Below, in pieces: positions 10,118 through 18,177 of a stretch of 64,000 bases of DNA. The DNA is from Actinomycetota bacterium. GTDB lineage: Bacteria; Actinomycetota; Acidimicrobiia; Acidimicrobiales; Ilumatobacteraceae. The stretch spans positions 52,241-116,240 of the forward strand of contig VGAC01000007.1 in assembly GCA_016870865.1 (NCBI GenBank), read 5' to 3'. Numbering within the stretch: the stretch's first letter is position 1; every line of letters starts with the position of its first letter. Under the pieces are notes generated by a model that saw only the letters and a program-made list of their open reading frames with translations, was not told the origin of the DNA and searched no databases. The translations under genes and the position numbers were made by a program.

Positions 10118-10816
10118 GTGGTCGCCAAGTCGCTCGTTCTGGTTCACGGCTGGGGTGGCTCGTTCCGCCACACTTGGCAAGACCCCGGGATCGACCAGAT
10201 CTTTCGCGATGTCGGCCACGGCGTCTCGGGAATCGATCTTCTCGGTCACGGCGAGGCCGACAAGCCTCACGATCCGGAGGCCTATGCCGGTCTTGTCTCC
10301 CACCTCCTCGCGCATCTCCCCGATCAGCCATGCATCGTCGTTGCCTTCTCACTCGGTGCGCTCACGACCCTGCGGGCCGCCGTCACCTCACCCGAGCGGT
10401 TTTGCGGCATCGTTTTGGCCGGGATTGGAGACGGCATTTTTGAACCACACCAACCCGAAGAGACGGCTCGCATCATCGCGGGCGTGGAGGGCACCGCCAG
10501 AGCCGACGACAACATGGCACGTTTGTTCGGCCAGTACGCACGACAAGGTGGCAACGACATCAATGCCCTCGTTGCCGTCCTCAAGCGTCCACCCTCCCCA
10601 CCGCTGACGATCGAACAACTGTCGGCCATCACGTGCCCCGTCTTGGTCTGCATCGGAGACGGGGATTTCGCCGCACCCGCGGATCGACTGGCACGGTCTT
10701 TGCCTGACGCAACGTTGCGCGTTTTGCCGAGAACCGACCACTTCGCGACCCCGGGTTCTTTTGCGTTCATCGACGTCGTGGTCGGATTTCTCGAAACACG
10801 GTTTCCGATCTCTTGA
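10118..10816 (+). CDS. Alpha/beta hydrolase
   Basis: A 232-residue alpha/beta hydrolase. The oxyanion-region motif LVHGWGGS is near residue 8, the nucleophile elbow AFSLGAL (serine around residue 70) follows, and the acid and histidine of the triad are probably GDGDFAAP and RTDHFATP near the C-terminus. The short length and lack of a cap domain signature leave the substrate open (esterase, lipase or thioesterase). The GTG start agrees with the TAGGCT hexamer 8 nt upstream. It overlaps the Sua5 gene by 4 bp. Confidence 0.82.
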   Translation: MVAKSLVLVHGWGGSFRHTWQDPGIDQIFRDVGHGVSGIDLLGHGEADKPHDPEAYAGLVSHLLAHLPDQPCIVVAFSLGALTTLRAAVTSPERFCGIVLAGIGDGIFEPHQPEETARIIAGVEGTARADDNMARLFGQYARQGGNDINALVAVLKRPPSPPLTIEQLSAITCPVLVCIGDGDFAAPADRLARSLPDATLRVLPRTDHFATPGSFAFIDVVVGFLETRFPIS

Positions 10817-11802
10817 CGCCGATGCAGACCACCCGTTTGGATGCCCGGGTCGACTCCGATGTTGTGTCGGCCATCGACCTACTCTCCACGGGGCGTCTCG
10901 TTGCAGTTCCCACGGAAACGGTCTACGGCCTGGCAGCAGACGCATCCAATGAAAGCGCGGTCGACGCGATTTTCCGCACAAAAGGTCGCCCGACGACACA
11001 TCCTCTGATCCTCCATGTCGCCGACATCGCCCATGCCCGCCGCCTGTCGAGGTCTTGGACCGCCCCGGCCGAGGTTCTCGCAAGGCTCTGTTGGCCAGGA
11101 CCGCTGTCGATTTTGACCGAGGCATCCACCAACGTGCCGCAGGTCGTGACGGCGGGCCGCGACACCGTCGTATTGCGCGTTCCCGATCATCCGGCAACGT
11201 TGCGAATCCTGCACGCTCTGCACGACCGCGGCAGCATCGGCATCGCTGCTCCCTCGGCGAACCGCTTCGGATCCATCAGCCCGACCACCGCCCCTCACGT
11301 CATGGCCGAACTCGATACGCAAATCGACGCTGTTCTAGACGGTGGGCCGTGTCGCGTGGGTGTCGAGTCAACCATCATCGACTGCAGGCGAGAGCCGGCC
11401 ACGATTCTCCGACCGGGTGGCATCGAGGCCGAAGCCATCGCAGTGGCGCTTGCCGAACACGGTTTGTCGGTGGTCTCGGGCCACGACGTCGCAGCGGTGG
11501 ATACCAGCGGCGCCATTGCGCCGGGGATGCTCCGCTCGCACTACGCACCGCGAACTCCGCTGGCCGTCTTTGGCACCCAGGCCGAGGTCGACGGTGCACG
11601 ACGCCGGGCCGAAGCCCGTGGCCAACGCGTCTCGGTACTGCCCCACGAGGACGACGTCTACGAGTACTCCCGTCGCCTCTACTCGGCCCTGCGCCAATGC
11701 GATGAGGACGCCGCCGATCTGATTGTTGCGTTGCTCCCCGACCCGGCCGGTTTGGGGGCCGCCGTGCGCGACAGGCTCCTCAGGGCCTCTGCGAAGCGTT
11801 GA
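10813..11802 (+). CDS. Threonylcarbamoyl-AMP synthase (Sua5 type)
   Basis: A 329-residue Sua5/YrdC/YwlC protein that makes threonylcarbamoyl-AMP from threonine, bicarbonate and ATP for the t6A modification of ANN-decoding tRNAs. The YrdC domain fills residues 15-200, with PTETVYGLA and the KGRPTTHPL signature. The remaining 120 residues are the extra Sua5 C-terminal domain that TsaC lacks. The likely start is a TTG overlapping the hydrolase stop (TTGA), and an ATG three codons later at 10822 is the alternative. Its 3' end overlaps the J-domain-like gene by 23 bp. Confidence 0.9.
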   Translation: MTPMQTTRLDARVDSDVVSAIDLLSTGRLVAVPTETVYGLAADASNESAVDAIFRTKGRPTTHPLILHVADIAHARRLSRSWTAPAEVLARLCWPGPLSILTEASTNVPQVVTAGRDTVVLRVPDHPATLRILHALHDRGSIGIAAPSANRFGSISPTTAPHVMAELDTQIDAVLDGGPCRVGVESTIIDCRREPATILRPGGIEAEAIAVALAEHGLSVVSGHDVAAVDTSGAIAPGMLRSHYAPRTPLAVFGTQAEVDGARRRAEARGQRVSVLPHEDDVYEYSRRLYSALRQCDEDAADLIVALLPDPAGLGAAVRDRLLRASAKR

Positions 11803-12268
11803 GCACTGCTACCCAGACGTCACGAATGCTGTCCAAGTCGAAAGGCGTCCGACTCTCGACGACCATCGAGACCGTCGATGCTCCGGCGTCGGGCACCACT
11901 TCGAGTACGACCCACGTGTCGCGCGGCTCGTGCATCTGTACCTCGAGACGATACGGCGGGTCATCCTCGGCCACGTCACCCAATTCGGCGGCGGCGGCCA
12001 GAAGCAGTTCGAATGTCTCGGCGGGCATTGCGCTGACAACAAAGGAGGGTCGATCGGTTCCGCGTCGCACCCGCAGCACTTCAGCGTTGCGCGTTTGAGC
12101 GACCATCCTGAGGACCTCGACCGCGCGCTCCACGGCCTCGATGGCTTGTCGCGAACCACCGTGGTCCGGATGACTATCTTGCAGCGCCTGGCGCCGTGCC
12201 TTGCGCAGGTCGAGTGCATCGAATCCCTCGACGAGGCCGAGCAGTGCGAGCGCTTCGGCACGTGTCAC
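11780..12268 (-). CDS. J-domain-like hypothetical protein
   Basis: A 162-residue soluble protein. The N-terminal 60 residues resemble a short J-domain: a helix (RAEALALLGLVEGFDALDL), KARRQALQDSHPDHGGS with an HPD tripeptide, then another helix. The rest shows no family I recognise. A J-domain would suggest contact with DnaK, but that is an inference from the HPD motif alone. The frame extends upstream into the enoyl-CoA hydratase gene. I chose the GTG at 12268 because it starts just after the hydratase stop, 11 bp downstream, with a weak GAAAG upstream. Confidence 0.6.
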   Translation of the reverse strand: MTRAEALALLGLVEGFDALDLRKARRQALQDSHPDHGGSRQAIEAVERAVEVLRMVAQTRNAEVLRVRRGTDRPSFVVSAMPAETFELLLAAAAELGDVAEDDPPYRLEVQMHEPRDTWVVLEVVPDAGASTVSMVVESRTPFDLDSIRDVWVAVLNASQRP

Positions 12269-12278
12269 GATCGATCTT

Positions 12279-13085
12279 TCAGCGCCCCTTGAATTCTGGC
12301 GTCCGTTTTTCCATGAATGCGGAAACACCCTCGCGGAAATCGGCCGTCTTGAACAGTGGCAGCAACTGCAAAAAGACGTGGTGAATGTTCTGCTCGAATG
12401 TCTCGGTTTCAGCGGCGCGCATCATTCGCTTGATCGCGCGCACCGCCAGCGGCGCATTGGCGGCTATCTCCGTGGCCAGTGCGCGGGCGGCCGACCCGAG
12501 CTCGCCCGCCGGATGAACGTGGTTGACGAGTCCGAGGTCGAGCGCCTCCGACGCCGTTAGGGTGCGACCCGTGAAGGAGATCTCCGCGGCCTTGGCGTAA
12601 CCCACGATCCGCGGCAGCAGCCATGTTCCGCCCGACTCGGGAAGGATGCCGCGCTTGGCGAAGCCCGGGTTCAGTTTTGCTGTGTCGGCAGCCAACCGGA
12701 TGTCACAGCCGAAGGCGAGGTCCAAACCGTAGCCCGCGGCTCCACCGTTGAGGGCACACACGACCGGGGTGTCGAGGTTGTGTAGTACCACCGGCGGCGC
12801 CGTCCGCAGGTCGATCTCACCGGTCGATGCTCCCAGGTCCCCCATGTTGCCGAGCGAATCCTTCGGCCCCGACATTTGCGACGCAAGATCGAGGCCCGCA
12901 CAGAATGCGCGTCCTGCGCCGGTGAGAATGACACAGCGCACGGCCCGGTCGCGGTCGGCTTGCAGGAGTGCTGCGGACAATTCGTCGAGCATCGCACTCG
13001 AAATGGTGTTCATGCGCTCGGGCGCGTTGAGGGTGATCGTCGCGATTCTTTCGTCGACTTCGTAGAGGACCTCGGTTGATGACAT
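12279..13085 (-). CDS. Enoyl-CoA hydratase/isomerase family protein
   Basis: A 268-residue crotonase-fold protein. It has the family opening ITLNAPERMNTISSAML, the oxyanion-hole stretches AGRAFCAGLDL and LNGGAAGYGLDLAFGCDI, and FAKRGILPESGGTWLLP carrying a catalytic glutamate position. It probably hydrates or isomerises an enoyl-CoA, and the substrate is not clear. A TAGTTT hexamer ends 6 nt before the ATG, pointing to a leaderless message. It faces the nitronate monooxygenase-like gene divergently and is followed by the J-domain-like gene. Confidence 0.88.
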   Translation of the reverse strand: MSSTEVLYEVDERIATITLNAPERMNTISSAMLDELSAALLQADRDRAVRCVILTGAGRAFCAGLDLASQMSGPKDSLGNMGDLGASTGEIDLRTAPPVVLHNLDTPVVCALNGGAAGYGLDLAFGCDIRLAADTAKLNPGFAKRGILPESGGTWLLPRIVGYAKAAEISFTGRTLTASEALDLGLVNHVHPAGELGSAARALATEIAANAPLAVRAIKRMMRAAETETFEQNIHHVFLQLLPLFKTADFREGVSAFMEKRTPEFKGR

Positions 13086-13091
13086 GCGCAG

Positions 13092-13097
13092 AAACTA
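13092..13097 (-). promoter_or_regulatory. -10 hexamer TAGTTT before the enoyl-CoA hydratase gene
   Basis: Minus-strand TAGTTT ends 6 nt before the ATG at 13085, consistent with a leaderless transcript. Confidence 0.5.
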
Positions 13098-13137
13098 GCC
13101 GTTCATCCGGTGGGATCGCATGTGGGAACATTGCACC

Positions 13138-14082
13138 ATGACCGCCAAGCCACGTCCGATCTCCAATCGTGTCAGCCGTCTGCTCGGGGTCGACTACCCC
13201 CTCGTACAGGCTCCCATGGGCTGGATCGCCAGGTCACAACTTGCTTCGGCGGTATCCAACGCCGGCGCCCTGGGCATCATCGAAACTTCGTCGGGGGATC
13301 TGGATGCAATCAAAAACGAGATTCTCGCCATGCGCAGGCTCACCACGCGGCCTTTCGGCGTGAACATTGCACAATTGTTCGTGCGCGACGAGGGAATCGC
13401 CGACTTCGTGGTCGAACAAGGTGTTCGCTTCGTCACGACGTCGGCCGGGGACCCCACAAAATACACATCACGTCTCAAGGCGGCCGGTCTCACCGTCTTT
13501 CACGTGGTCCCCACCCTTGCGGCCGCGTTGAAAGCCGTCGACGCGGGGGTCGACGGCCTGGTCGTGGAGGGAGGCGAGGGTGGAGGATTCAAAAACCCAA
13601 AGGACGTTTCGACGATGGTTCTCGTGCCGCTGGTTGCCGAACGCGTCGAGGTTCCGATCATCGCCGCCGGCGGAATCACCGACGGTGCCAGCATGGCGGC
13701 TGCTTTCGCCCTCGGTGCAGAGGGAGTGCAGATGGGGACAAGGATGGTGTCGGCTCTCGAGTCGCCCGTGCACGAGAACTGGAAGAAATCGATCGTCGAG
13801 GCGAAGGAAACCGACACCGTTTTTCTCAACCGGTTTTCGCGGCCTGGATTGCGCGCCCTGCGCACGGCACGCACCACCGAACTCGAGCGCTCCGACCATG
13901 TTGGGATGGAGCAGTTCGCCAATTCGAATGCGCTGTACTTCGGGGGCGACATGGAAGCCTCGATCGCCCTCACGGGTCAGGTGGCGGGCCGCATCAAGTC
14001 CGTCGAGCCCGTCGCCGACATCATCGAAGGGACTGTGCGGGGCTTCTATCGATGTGTCGAGTCACTGGGCGGCTACGCATAG
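13138..14082 (+). CDS. Nitronate monooxygenase / NMO-like flavoprotein
   Basis: A 314-residue FMN-binding TIM barrel of the nitronate monooxygenase (formerly 2-nitropropane dioxygenase) family. It opens LLGVDYPLVQAPMGWIA and carries the later VEGGEGGGF and AAGGITDGASMAAAFALGAEGVQMGTR FMN-phosphate region (read in two parts). Family members oxidise nitronates or act as NADH:quinone-type reductases, so the real substrate is open. A GTG at 13120 is in frame upstream. I prefer the ATG at 13138 because conserved sequence starts soon after. The 3' end overlaps ctaA convergently by 62 bp. Confidence 0.85.
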   Translation: MTAKPRPISNRVSRLLGVDYPLVQAPMGWIARSQLASAVSNAGALGIIETSSGDLDAIKNEILAMRRLTTRPFGVNIAQLFVRDEGIADFVVEQGVRFVTTSAGDPTKYTSRLKAAGLTVFHVVPTLAAALKAVDAGVDGLVVEGGEGGGFKNPKDVSTMVLVPLVAERVEVPIIAAGGITDGASMAAAFALGAEGVQMGTRMVSALESPVHENWKKSIVEAKETDTVFLNRFSRPGLRALRTARTTELERSDHVGMEQFANSNALYFGGDMEASIALTGQVAGRIKSVEPVADIIEGTVRGFYRCVESLGGYA

Positions 14083-14938
14083 TCCAGGCGCAGTAGACGA
14101 CGTCGACGAGCGACAGCCACACGCCTGATGCCAGGGCGACGTGGACAGCCACCAAGAGGGCGGGCACGTCGGCGAGGTACTGCACGTAACCAACCACCAC
14201 CTGCAACGACGCGATCCCCATCAAGCGGGCGATCCGGGACTCGAAGTACCGCTCCCGGCCCCTGGTTTTCCAGAGCAGCAGTCCCATGGCGGCCAAAGTT
14301 GCGATGACCGTGCTGCCATGGACACGCGTGACCTGGTAGATCGAAAAGCCGAACCTGACGGCTTCTTCGTCGCCGGCGTGGGGCCCGGTGGCGGTCACGA
14401 CCGTGCCCGTCACGACCGCCGCCAAACCGAGAATGGCCGTCGCACCAATCAAGCGTACGGGAAGCCAACCGACCGACGGCGCGGCCGCGTCGCGCGGGCC
14501 GGCCAGCCTGTGCAGGATCAGTGCATTGCCCAGCAGCAGCATAGAAACCAAAAAGTGCGCCATGTTGGCCCACGGGTTCAGCCCGGTGAGCACCACGATG
14601 CCACCGATCAGTACCTGCGCCAGGACACCGATGACGAGACCAACCGCGAGGTTGGTGAGCACACGGCGGCGCACCGCAAGACGGACACTCGCAAGCACGG
14701 CCAAGATCACGCTCGCGGCCACCACGCCTGTGAAGAGACGGTTCACCTGCTCTATCGCGCCGTGCCCTGTCGACACGTCGATGAGGCGCTCTTGCGAACA
14801 ACGGGGCCAGTCGGCGCACCCCAGACCCGAACCGGTCAAACGCACCAACGCGCCGGTGACCACAATCGTGTAGAGCGCAACGAGCGCTCCCAGCGTTATC
14901 CGCCGGTAGGCAATCACGCTCACGGTCCACTTGTTCAT
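14021..14938 (-). CDS. ctaA: Heme A synthase (CtaA/COX15)
   Basis: A 305-residue membrane protein with about eight transmembrane segments. It converts heme O to heme A for aa3-type cytochrome oxidase. The first periplasmic loop has GALVRLTGSGLGCADWPRC and a later cysteine-free stretch, and conserved histidines are seen in HGAIEQVNRL, NMAHFLVSM, VTRVHGSTVI and AVHVALASG, as expected for heme binding. The frame is open upstream to 15148. The ATG at 14938 overlaps the PPOX gene stop by 4 bp and begins the first hydrophobic helix. The convergent overlap with the neighbouring gene is 62 bp. Confidence 0.88.
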   Translation of the reverse strand: MNKWTVSVIAYRRITLGALVALYTIVVTGALVRLTGSGLGCADWPRCSQERLIDVSTGHGAIEQVNRLFTGVVAASVILAVLASVRLAVRRRVLTNLAVGLVIGVLAQVLIGGIVVLTGLNPWANMAHFLVSMLLLGNALILHRLAGPRDAAAPSVGWLPVRLIGATAILGLAAVVTGTVVTATGPHAGDEEAVRFGFSIYQVTRVHGSTVIATLAAMGLLLWKTRGRERYFESRIARLMGIASLQVVVGYVQYLADVPALLVAVHVALASGVWLSLVDVVYCAWTMRSRPVTRHIDRSPAQSLR

Positions 14939-15372
14939 CGACAACGCCAAGAATCCCTGCCCTTTTTGCCGTAGTTGCGCAGTATCAGCGCACGGGTCGG
15001 GTCGACGACCAAAAAGACATGTGACTCTGCCGCTGGACCGCCGGGCTCGAACAGGTTGCAGTCGTAACCCATCATGTTCCACAGCGCCTCGCGCCCCGGC
15101 CGGTCGTCCACGATTCGCCCGTTGCCCCAGACCACGCAGCTGTCCCAATCGGTGTCGGCAGAAACCGAAAAATGGATGCTGACCCGGGGATTGAACCGCA
15201 CGTTCGACACCTTTGCCTCGGGGGTGGCGAGAAAGGCGAGAATCTCGTCACCGTTCCAGGCCACTGCCACCGGCGACGTGTAGGGAGTTCCCGACGGCGA
15301 AACAGTTGCGACCCAGGCAAGTGGGCCGTAGCGCTTTGAGTCATTGCGCACGTCGGCAAGTGTGAGCGCCAT
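14935..15372 (-). CDS. Pyridoxamine 5'-phosphate oxidase-like flavin/F420 protein
   Basis: A 145-residue split beta-barrel protein of the PPOX-like superfamily. The features are an early WVATVSPSGTPYTSPVAVAW strand pair, an AKVSNVRFNPRVSIHF segment, and a C-terminal VDPTRALILRNYG. Members bind FMN or F420 and reduce varied substrates, or simply bind cofactor. The frame continues far upstream, but the ATG at 15372 is supported by a TAGTCT hexamer ending 8 nt before it. It overlaps ctaA by 4 bp, which may only reflect shared transcription. Confidence 0.78.
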   Translation of the reverse strand: MALTLADVRNDSKRYGPLAWVATVSPSGTPYTSPVAVAWNGDEILAFLATPEAKVSNVRFNPRVSIHFSVSADTDWDSCVVWGNGRIVDDRPGREALWNMMGYDCNLFEPGGPAAESHVFLVVDPTRALILRNYGKKGRDSWRCR

Positions 15373-15845
15373 ACGAACCGAGACTAGGTTCTGCCCCAAC
15401 AGGCGACAAACCCTCGTCGAACGACAACAGAACATTCGCCACGGTTCCATCGCGCCAGTTGTGTCTGGTGTCGCACCGCATTCCAAGTGCGCGCAGTGTG
15501 CACGTTCTCCAACTTCCACCCAAGCGACGCGCCGACCTGGGTTGATCGGCGCGTATCGATGCCTGTGACACGACGTTGCCCAACCTCTCCCAGACTTTCG
15601 CCCGACCGAACCCGCTGCCGCGCCCGCGGGCCCAGGGGCCTTCTGCCAGGGTCGTCGCAGGCCTCGCCAGCAAGGCCCCACCTGACCTGGTCCCAACCCG
15701 ATTTTGACGCGGGTAAATCGCCGGAGGGTGGTCTTGTGCGCTATCTGACCACTTTGCGTGGTCATATGCCTCTTTTGCGTGGGTTTTTTCTCAAGTCCTG
15801 TCAGCGGGAGCCGATGTCCCTTGTGCAACTCGCAAGGAGCCCCAC
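15373..15845. other. Longest non-coding gap, with a 7-bp hairpin
   Basis: No convincing gene is seen on either strand, and the frames that cross it lack family features. It contains the divergent promoter for the PPOX gene at its left end. At 15746-15764 there is a perfect inverted repeat TGACCAC-5 nt-GTGGTCA, followed about 20 nt later by a run of six T (about 15784). The stretch TTTGCGTGG occurs both inside the hairpin and again just after it. I could not match the region to a known riboswitch or small RNA. It may hold the leader of the M23 peptidase message. Confidence 0.45.
15381..15386 (-). promoter_or_regulatory. -10 hexamer TAGTCT before the PPOX-ctaA operon
   Basis: Minus-strand TAGTCT ends 8 nt before the ATG at 15372. 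This sets the start in a frame that is otherwise open for another 500 bp. Confidence 0.5.
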
Positions 15846-17009
15846 ATGCAGGCAGCAACCCCCAACGCACGCAAGAAGTTCTTGGCCGCGACGGCAGTCG
15901 CCGTCACTGTCGGTCTTTTCGCCTTCGCAGCACCCCCCGCCTCGGCGACCACCGGAACTGCCGCCGCGAGCGCCGCCACACCCGCACGCTCGCGCCTTCC
16001 CCGATTTGGCCAGTCGGGAGACGCCGTCAAGGCACTCCAGCAGGCCTTGGTCGCAAAGGGGTTCACCCTCGTCGGCGGCGTCGACGGAATCTTCAGCACG
16101 TACACGCGGGCCACCCTCCGCAACTTTCAATCAGTCGTCGGATACCGCGCAACAGGCCGTCTCGACATGCGCACGGCACGTCTGCTCGGACTAGTTGCTG
16201 CCAACGACACTGCGACGACCACAACTCTTCCCCCGACCACAACTCTTCCCCCCAGTGTCCCGCCCGCTCCCCCGACCACGGTGCCGGCACCAACAACGAC
16301 GATGCCCGCACCCAGCGAGCCCCCGACAACCGCCGCAGCTACACCGGCACCAATCGCCTGGAGCGTCGAGATGTTCCCGACCCTGGGCGCACGTGGTGAG
16401 ATCGTTGCAGCACTCCAGACAACTCTTATTGCGTCGGGTGTCGAAGTCTTCGGCGGTGCCGATGGCGTCTTTGGGAACGCCACAAAGACGGCGATCTCAA
16501 AGTTTCAGCGAGCCCGCAACCTCCCACCCAACGGTGCACTCGATGCGGCAACGGCGATCGAGCTTGGTTTGCTTCCCCGTCCGGTCCTGGCAGTCACGCT
16601 TTCCGTGTTTCCGGTGCGTCCTGCGTGCTATTTCATCGATACATGGATGGAACCCCGCGGCACCGACCGCAAGCACGAGGGTGTCGACATCATCGCCAAC
16701 CGAGGCCAAGAAGTGCTCGCAGTCGCAGACGGCACCATCACGAAGATGTACACCGCCGATACCGCGAAATTGTCGGGCAACGCACTGCGCTTGACCACGG
16801 GTGACGGTACCTACTTCTTCTATGCACACCTCGACACGTTCGCTTCCGGTGTGGGCATCGGAACGAAGGTCACCGCAGGCCAAGTGATCGGTACCGTGGG
16901 GTCGACAGGTGCGACCACACCCCATCTTCACTTCGAGGTCCACCCCCAGGGCGGTGCAGCCATCAACCCGTACCCGATAGTCAAGGCTGTCGACGCCTGC
17001 AGGAAGTGA
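15846..17009 (+). CDS. Secreted peptidoglycan-binding M23 metallopeptidase
   Basis: A 387-residue exported cell-wall hydrolase. It has a signal peptide (basic start, hydrophobic core, cleavage near PPASA at about residue 36), a first PG_binding_1 domain (about 50-117), a Thr/Pro-rich linker (about 120-170), a second PG_binding_1 domain (about 175-240), and an LytM/M23 endopeptidase domain. The zinc ligands appear in RKHEGVDII and HLHFEVHP. It would cut peptide cross-links during growth or division. The ATG has AAGGAG seven bases upstream, a strong ribosome site unlike the leaderless neighbours. It follows a 473-bp non-coding stretch. Confidence 0.92.
   Translation: MQAATPNARKKFLAATAVAVTVGLFAFAAPPASATTGTAAASAATPARSRLPRFGQSGDAVKALQQALVAKGFTLVGGVDGIFSTYTRATLRNFQSVVGYRATGRLDMRTARLLGLVAANDTATTTTLPPTTTLPPSVPPAPPTTVPAPTTTMPAPSEPPTTAAATPAPIAWSVEMFPTLGARGEIVAALQTTLIASGVEVFGGADGVFGNATKTAISKFQRARNLPPNGALDAATAIELGLLPRPVLAVTLSVFPVRPACYFIDTWMEPRGTDRKHEGVDIIANRGQEVLAVADGTITKMYTADTAKLSGNALRLTTGDGTYFFYAHLDTFASGVGIGTKVTAGQVIGTVGSTGATTPHLHFEVHPQGGAAINPYPIVKAVDACRK
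16217..16252 (+). repeat. 18-bp perfect tandem repeat, two copies
   Basis: Two identical 18-bp units starting GACCACAACTC lie head to tail inside the M23 peptidase gene. They encode the doubled linker motif TTTLPP between the two peptidoglycan-binding domains. Such units can expand or contract by slippage and change linker length without shifting the frame. Confidence 0.85.
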
Positions 17010-17015
17010 TCGGTC

Positions 17016-18107
17016 TCAGGGACGTATTTCGTAGAACGCATTCACCGAGTGCTCGATATTGAGTTGACGAAACGACCTGAAACCAGCATCGCGGGCGTAG
17101 GACTCGGCCGTCTTGGCCGGCAAGCCGAGGGTGCCGAGGCCCTCGCCCCCCTCTTCGGACAACGCTGAGGCCATGCACGACATCACGCTGATGCCGTACA
17201 TCAGCGCTGCCATCGGGTTCTTGGTCACGTTCCCTTCGAGAGTATCGAGGGCCTTGATGTCAACCAGCAGCCATACGCCGTCGGTCGCAAGCGAACGTCT
17301 GATGATCGAGATCATCTCACGCGGATGTGTCATGTCGTGAATGCAGTCGAAGGTTGTGATGAAGCCGTATCTGTGGTCCTCGGCGATTGCTTCATCCCGC
17401 GGGTCGACGAAGCGCACGTTCCCCAGGCCCCGCGCAACTGCCTTCGTCCTCGCGATTGCCAGGGCGTGACGGGAGATGTCGTAGCCGGTGAACCGACTTT
17501 CGGGGAAGGACTCGGCCATCGTGCAAATGGCCGAACCAGCGCCACACCCGATGTCGGCCACCTCGATGCCACGCCGCATTGCGTCAAGGACGCCCTCCAC
17601 AGCGGGCAGCACCACGGGCACGAGGTTGGCGTTGCTCCACGGCTCGAAAGATCGTTCGATTCCGACCGCGCCGTCGTGACCGTGTGCGTCGTAGTCAAAT
17701 CCACGACCTGTGGCGAAGCACGTGGGCAGATCGTTGAGGCGCTCCATCGTCACCGGCAGGCGGTGGAACATTCCCATGCCGAAGGCCGGATGCGCGTCGT
17801 CGGCAAGGACGGCGCGGGCCTCTGGCGACAACGCGAACCGCGGTCGATACGGGTCGCCGTGATCGGCTTCGACGAGTCGGGCCGCCACCTGGTTGCCCGC
17901 CCACTCGCGCACCCAGCGCTCATGGAGACCACACGCCTCCGCCAGCTCGGCCGACGTCATCGGTGTCAAGGCTCCCGCAAGCGTCCGGTACAACCCGAGT
18001 TTGTCTCCGAGATGCACCATTCCGGCCGTCACCGCGCCCGCGAGTTGGCTGTACAGAACGAACGAGAACATCTTCAATTTGTCGGCGTCGATGGGTGCAG
18101 GCTGCAT
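17016..18107 (-). CDS. SAM-dependent methyltransferase, Rv2258c-like
   Basis: A 363-residue class I methyltransferase with an N-terminal winged-helix-type dimerisation domain (about residues 1-120, LAGAVTAGMVHLGDKLGLYR), then the Rossmann domain. Motif I is VADIGCGAGSAICTMAE near residue 175, and the acidic residue after strand 2 is in FTGYDIS. The architecture resembles mycobacterial Rv2258c. The methyl acceptor is unknown. The frame extends upstream across the divergent acyl-CoA synthetase start. The ATG at 18107 is supported by a TACCCT hexamer ending 6 nt before it. Confidence 0.82.
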   Translation of the reverse strand: MQPAPIDADKLKMFSFVLYSQLAGAVTAGMVHLGDKLGLYRTLAGALTPMTSAELAEACGLHERWVREWAGNQVAARLVEADHGDPYRPRFALSPEARAVLADDAHPAFGMGMFHRLPVTMERLNDLPTCFATGRGFDYDAHGHDGAVGIERSFEPWSNANLVPVVLPAVEGVLDAMRRGIEVADIGCGAGSAICTMAESFPESRFTGYDISRHALAIARTKAVARGLGNVRFVDPRDEAIAEDHRYGFITTFDCIHDMTHPREMISIIRRSLATDGVWLLVDIKALDTLEGNVTKNPMAALMYGISVMSCMASALSEEGGEGLGTLGLPAKTAESYARDAGFRSFRQLNIEHSVNAFYEIRP

Positions 18108-18113
18108 TCCCGT

Positions 18114-18119
18114 AGGGTA
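18114..18119 (-). promoter_or_regulatory. -10 hexamer TACCCT before the methyltransferase gene
   Basis: Minus-strand TACCCT ends 6 nt before the ATG at 18107, a leaderless geometry that favours this start over longer ones. Confidence 0.5.
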
Positions 18120-18177
18120 GACCAGACCCACAACTACAGTTCGGCGTCGTTCGATACCGCGAGAAAAGGTGGCCATC

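Noticed and set aside
14939..15148. Upstream extension of the ctaA frame
   Set aside because: It overlaps the PPOX gene and lacks hydrophobic or conserved sequence; the ATG at 14938 is the natural start.
15541..15720. Possible SRP-like or RNase P-like RNA on the minus strand
   Set aside because: A short CCAGGTCAGGT match is present, but the GGAAGGAAGCAGCC core of SRP RNA and the conserved RNase P blocks are absent.
15720..15845. c-di-AMP (ydaO-type) riboswitch before the M23 gene
   Set aside because: The expected GGGTGAAT and CGTCAGCTAACC-like blocks are not found; only a CTGTCAGC fragment is seen.
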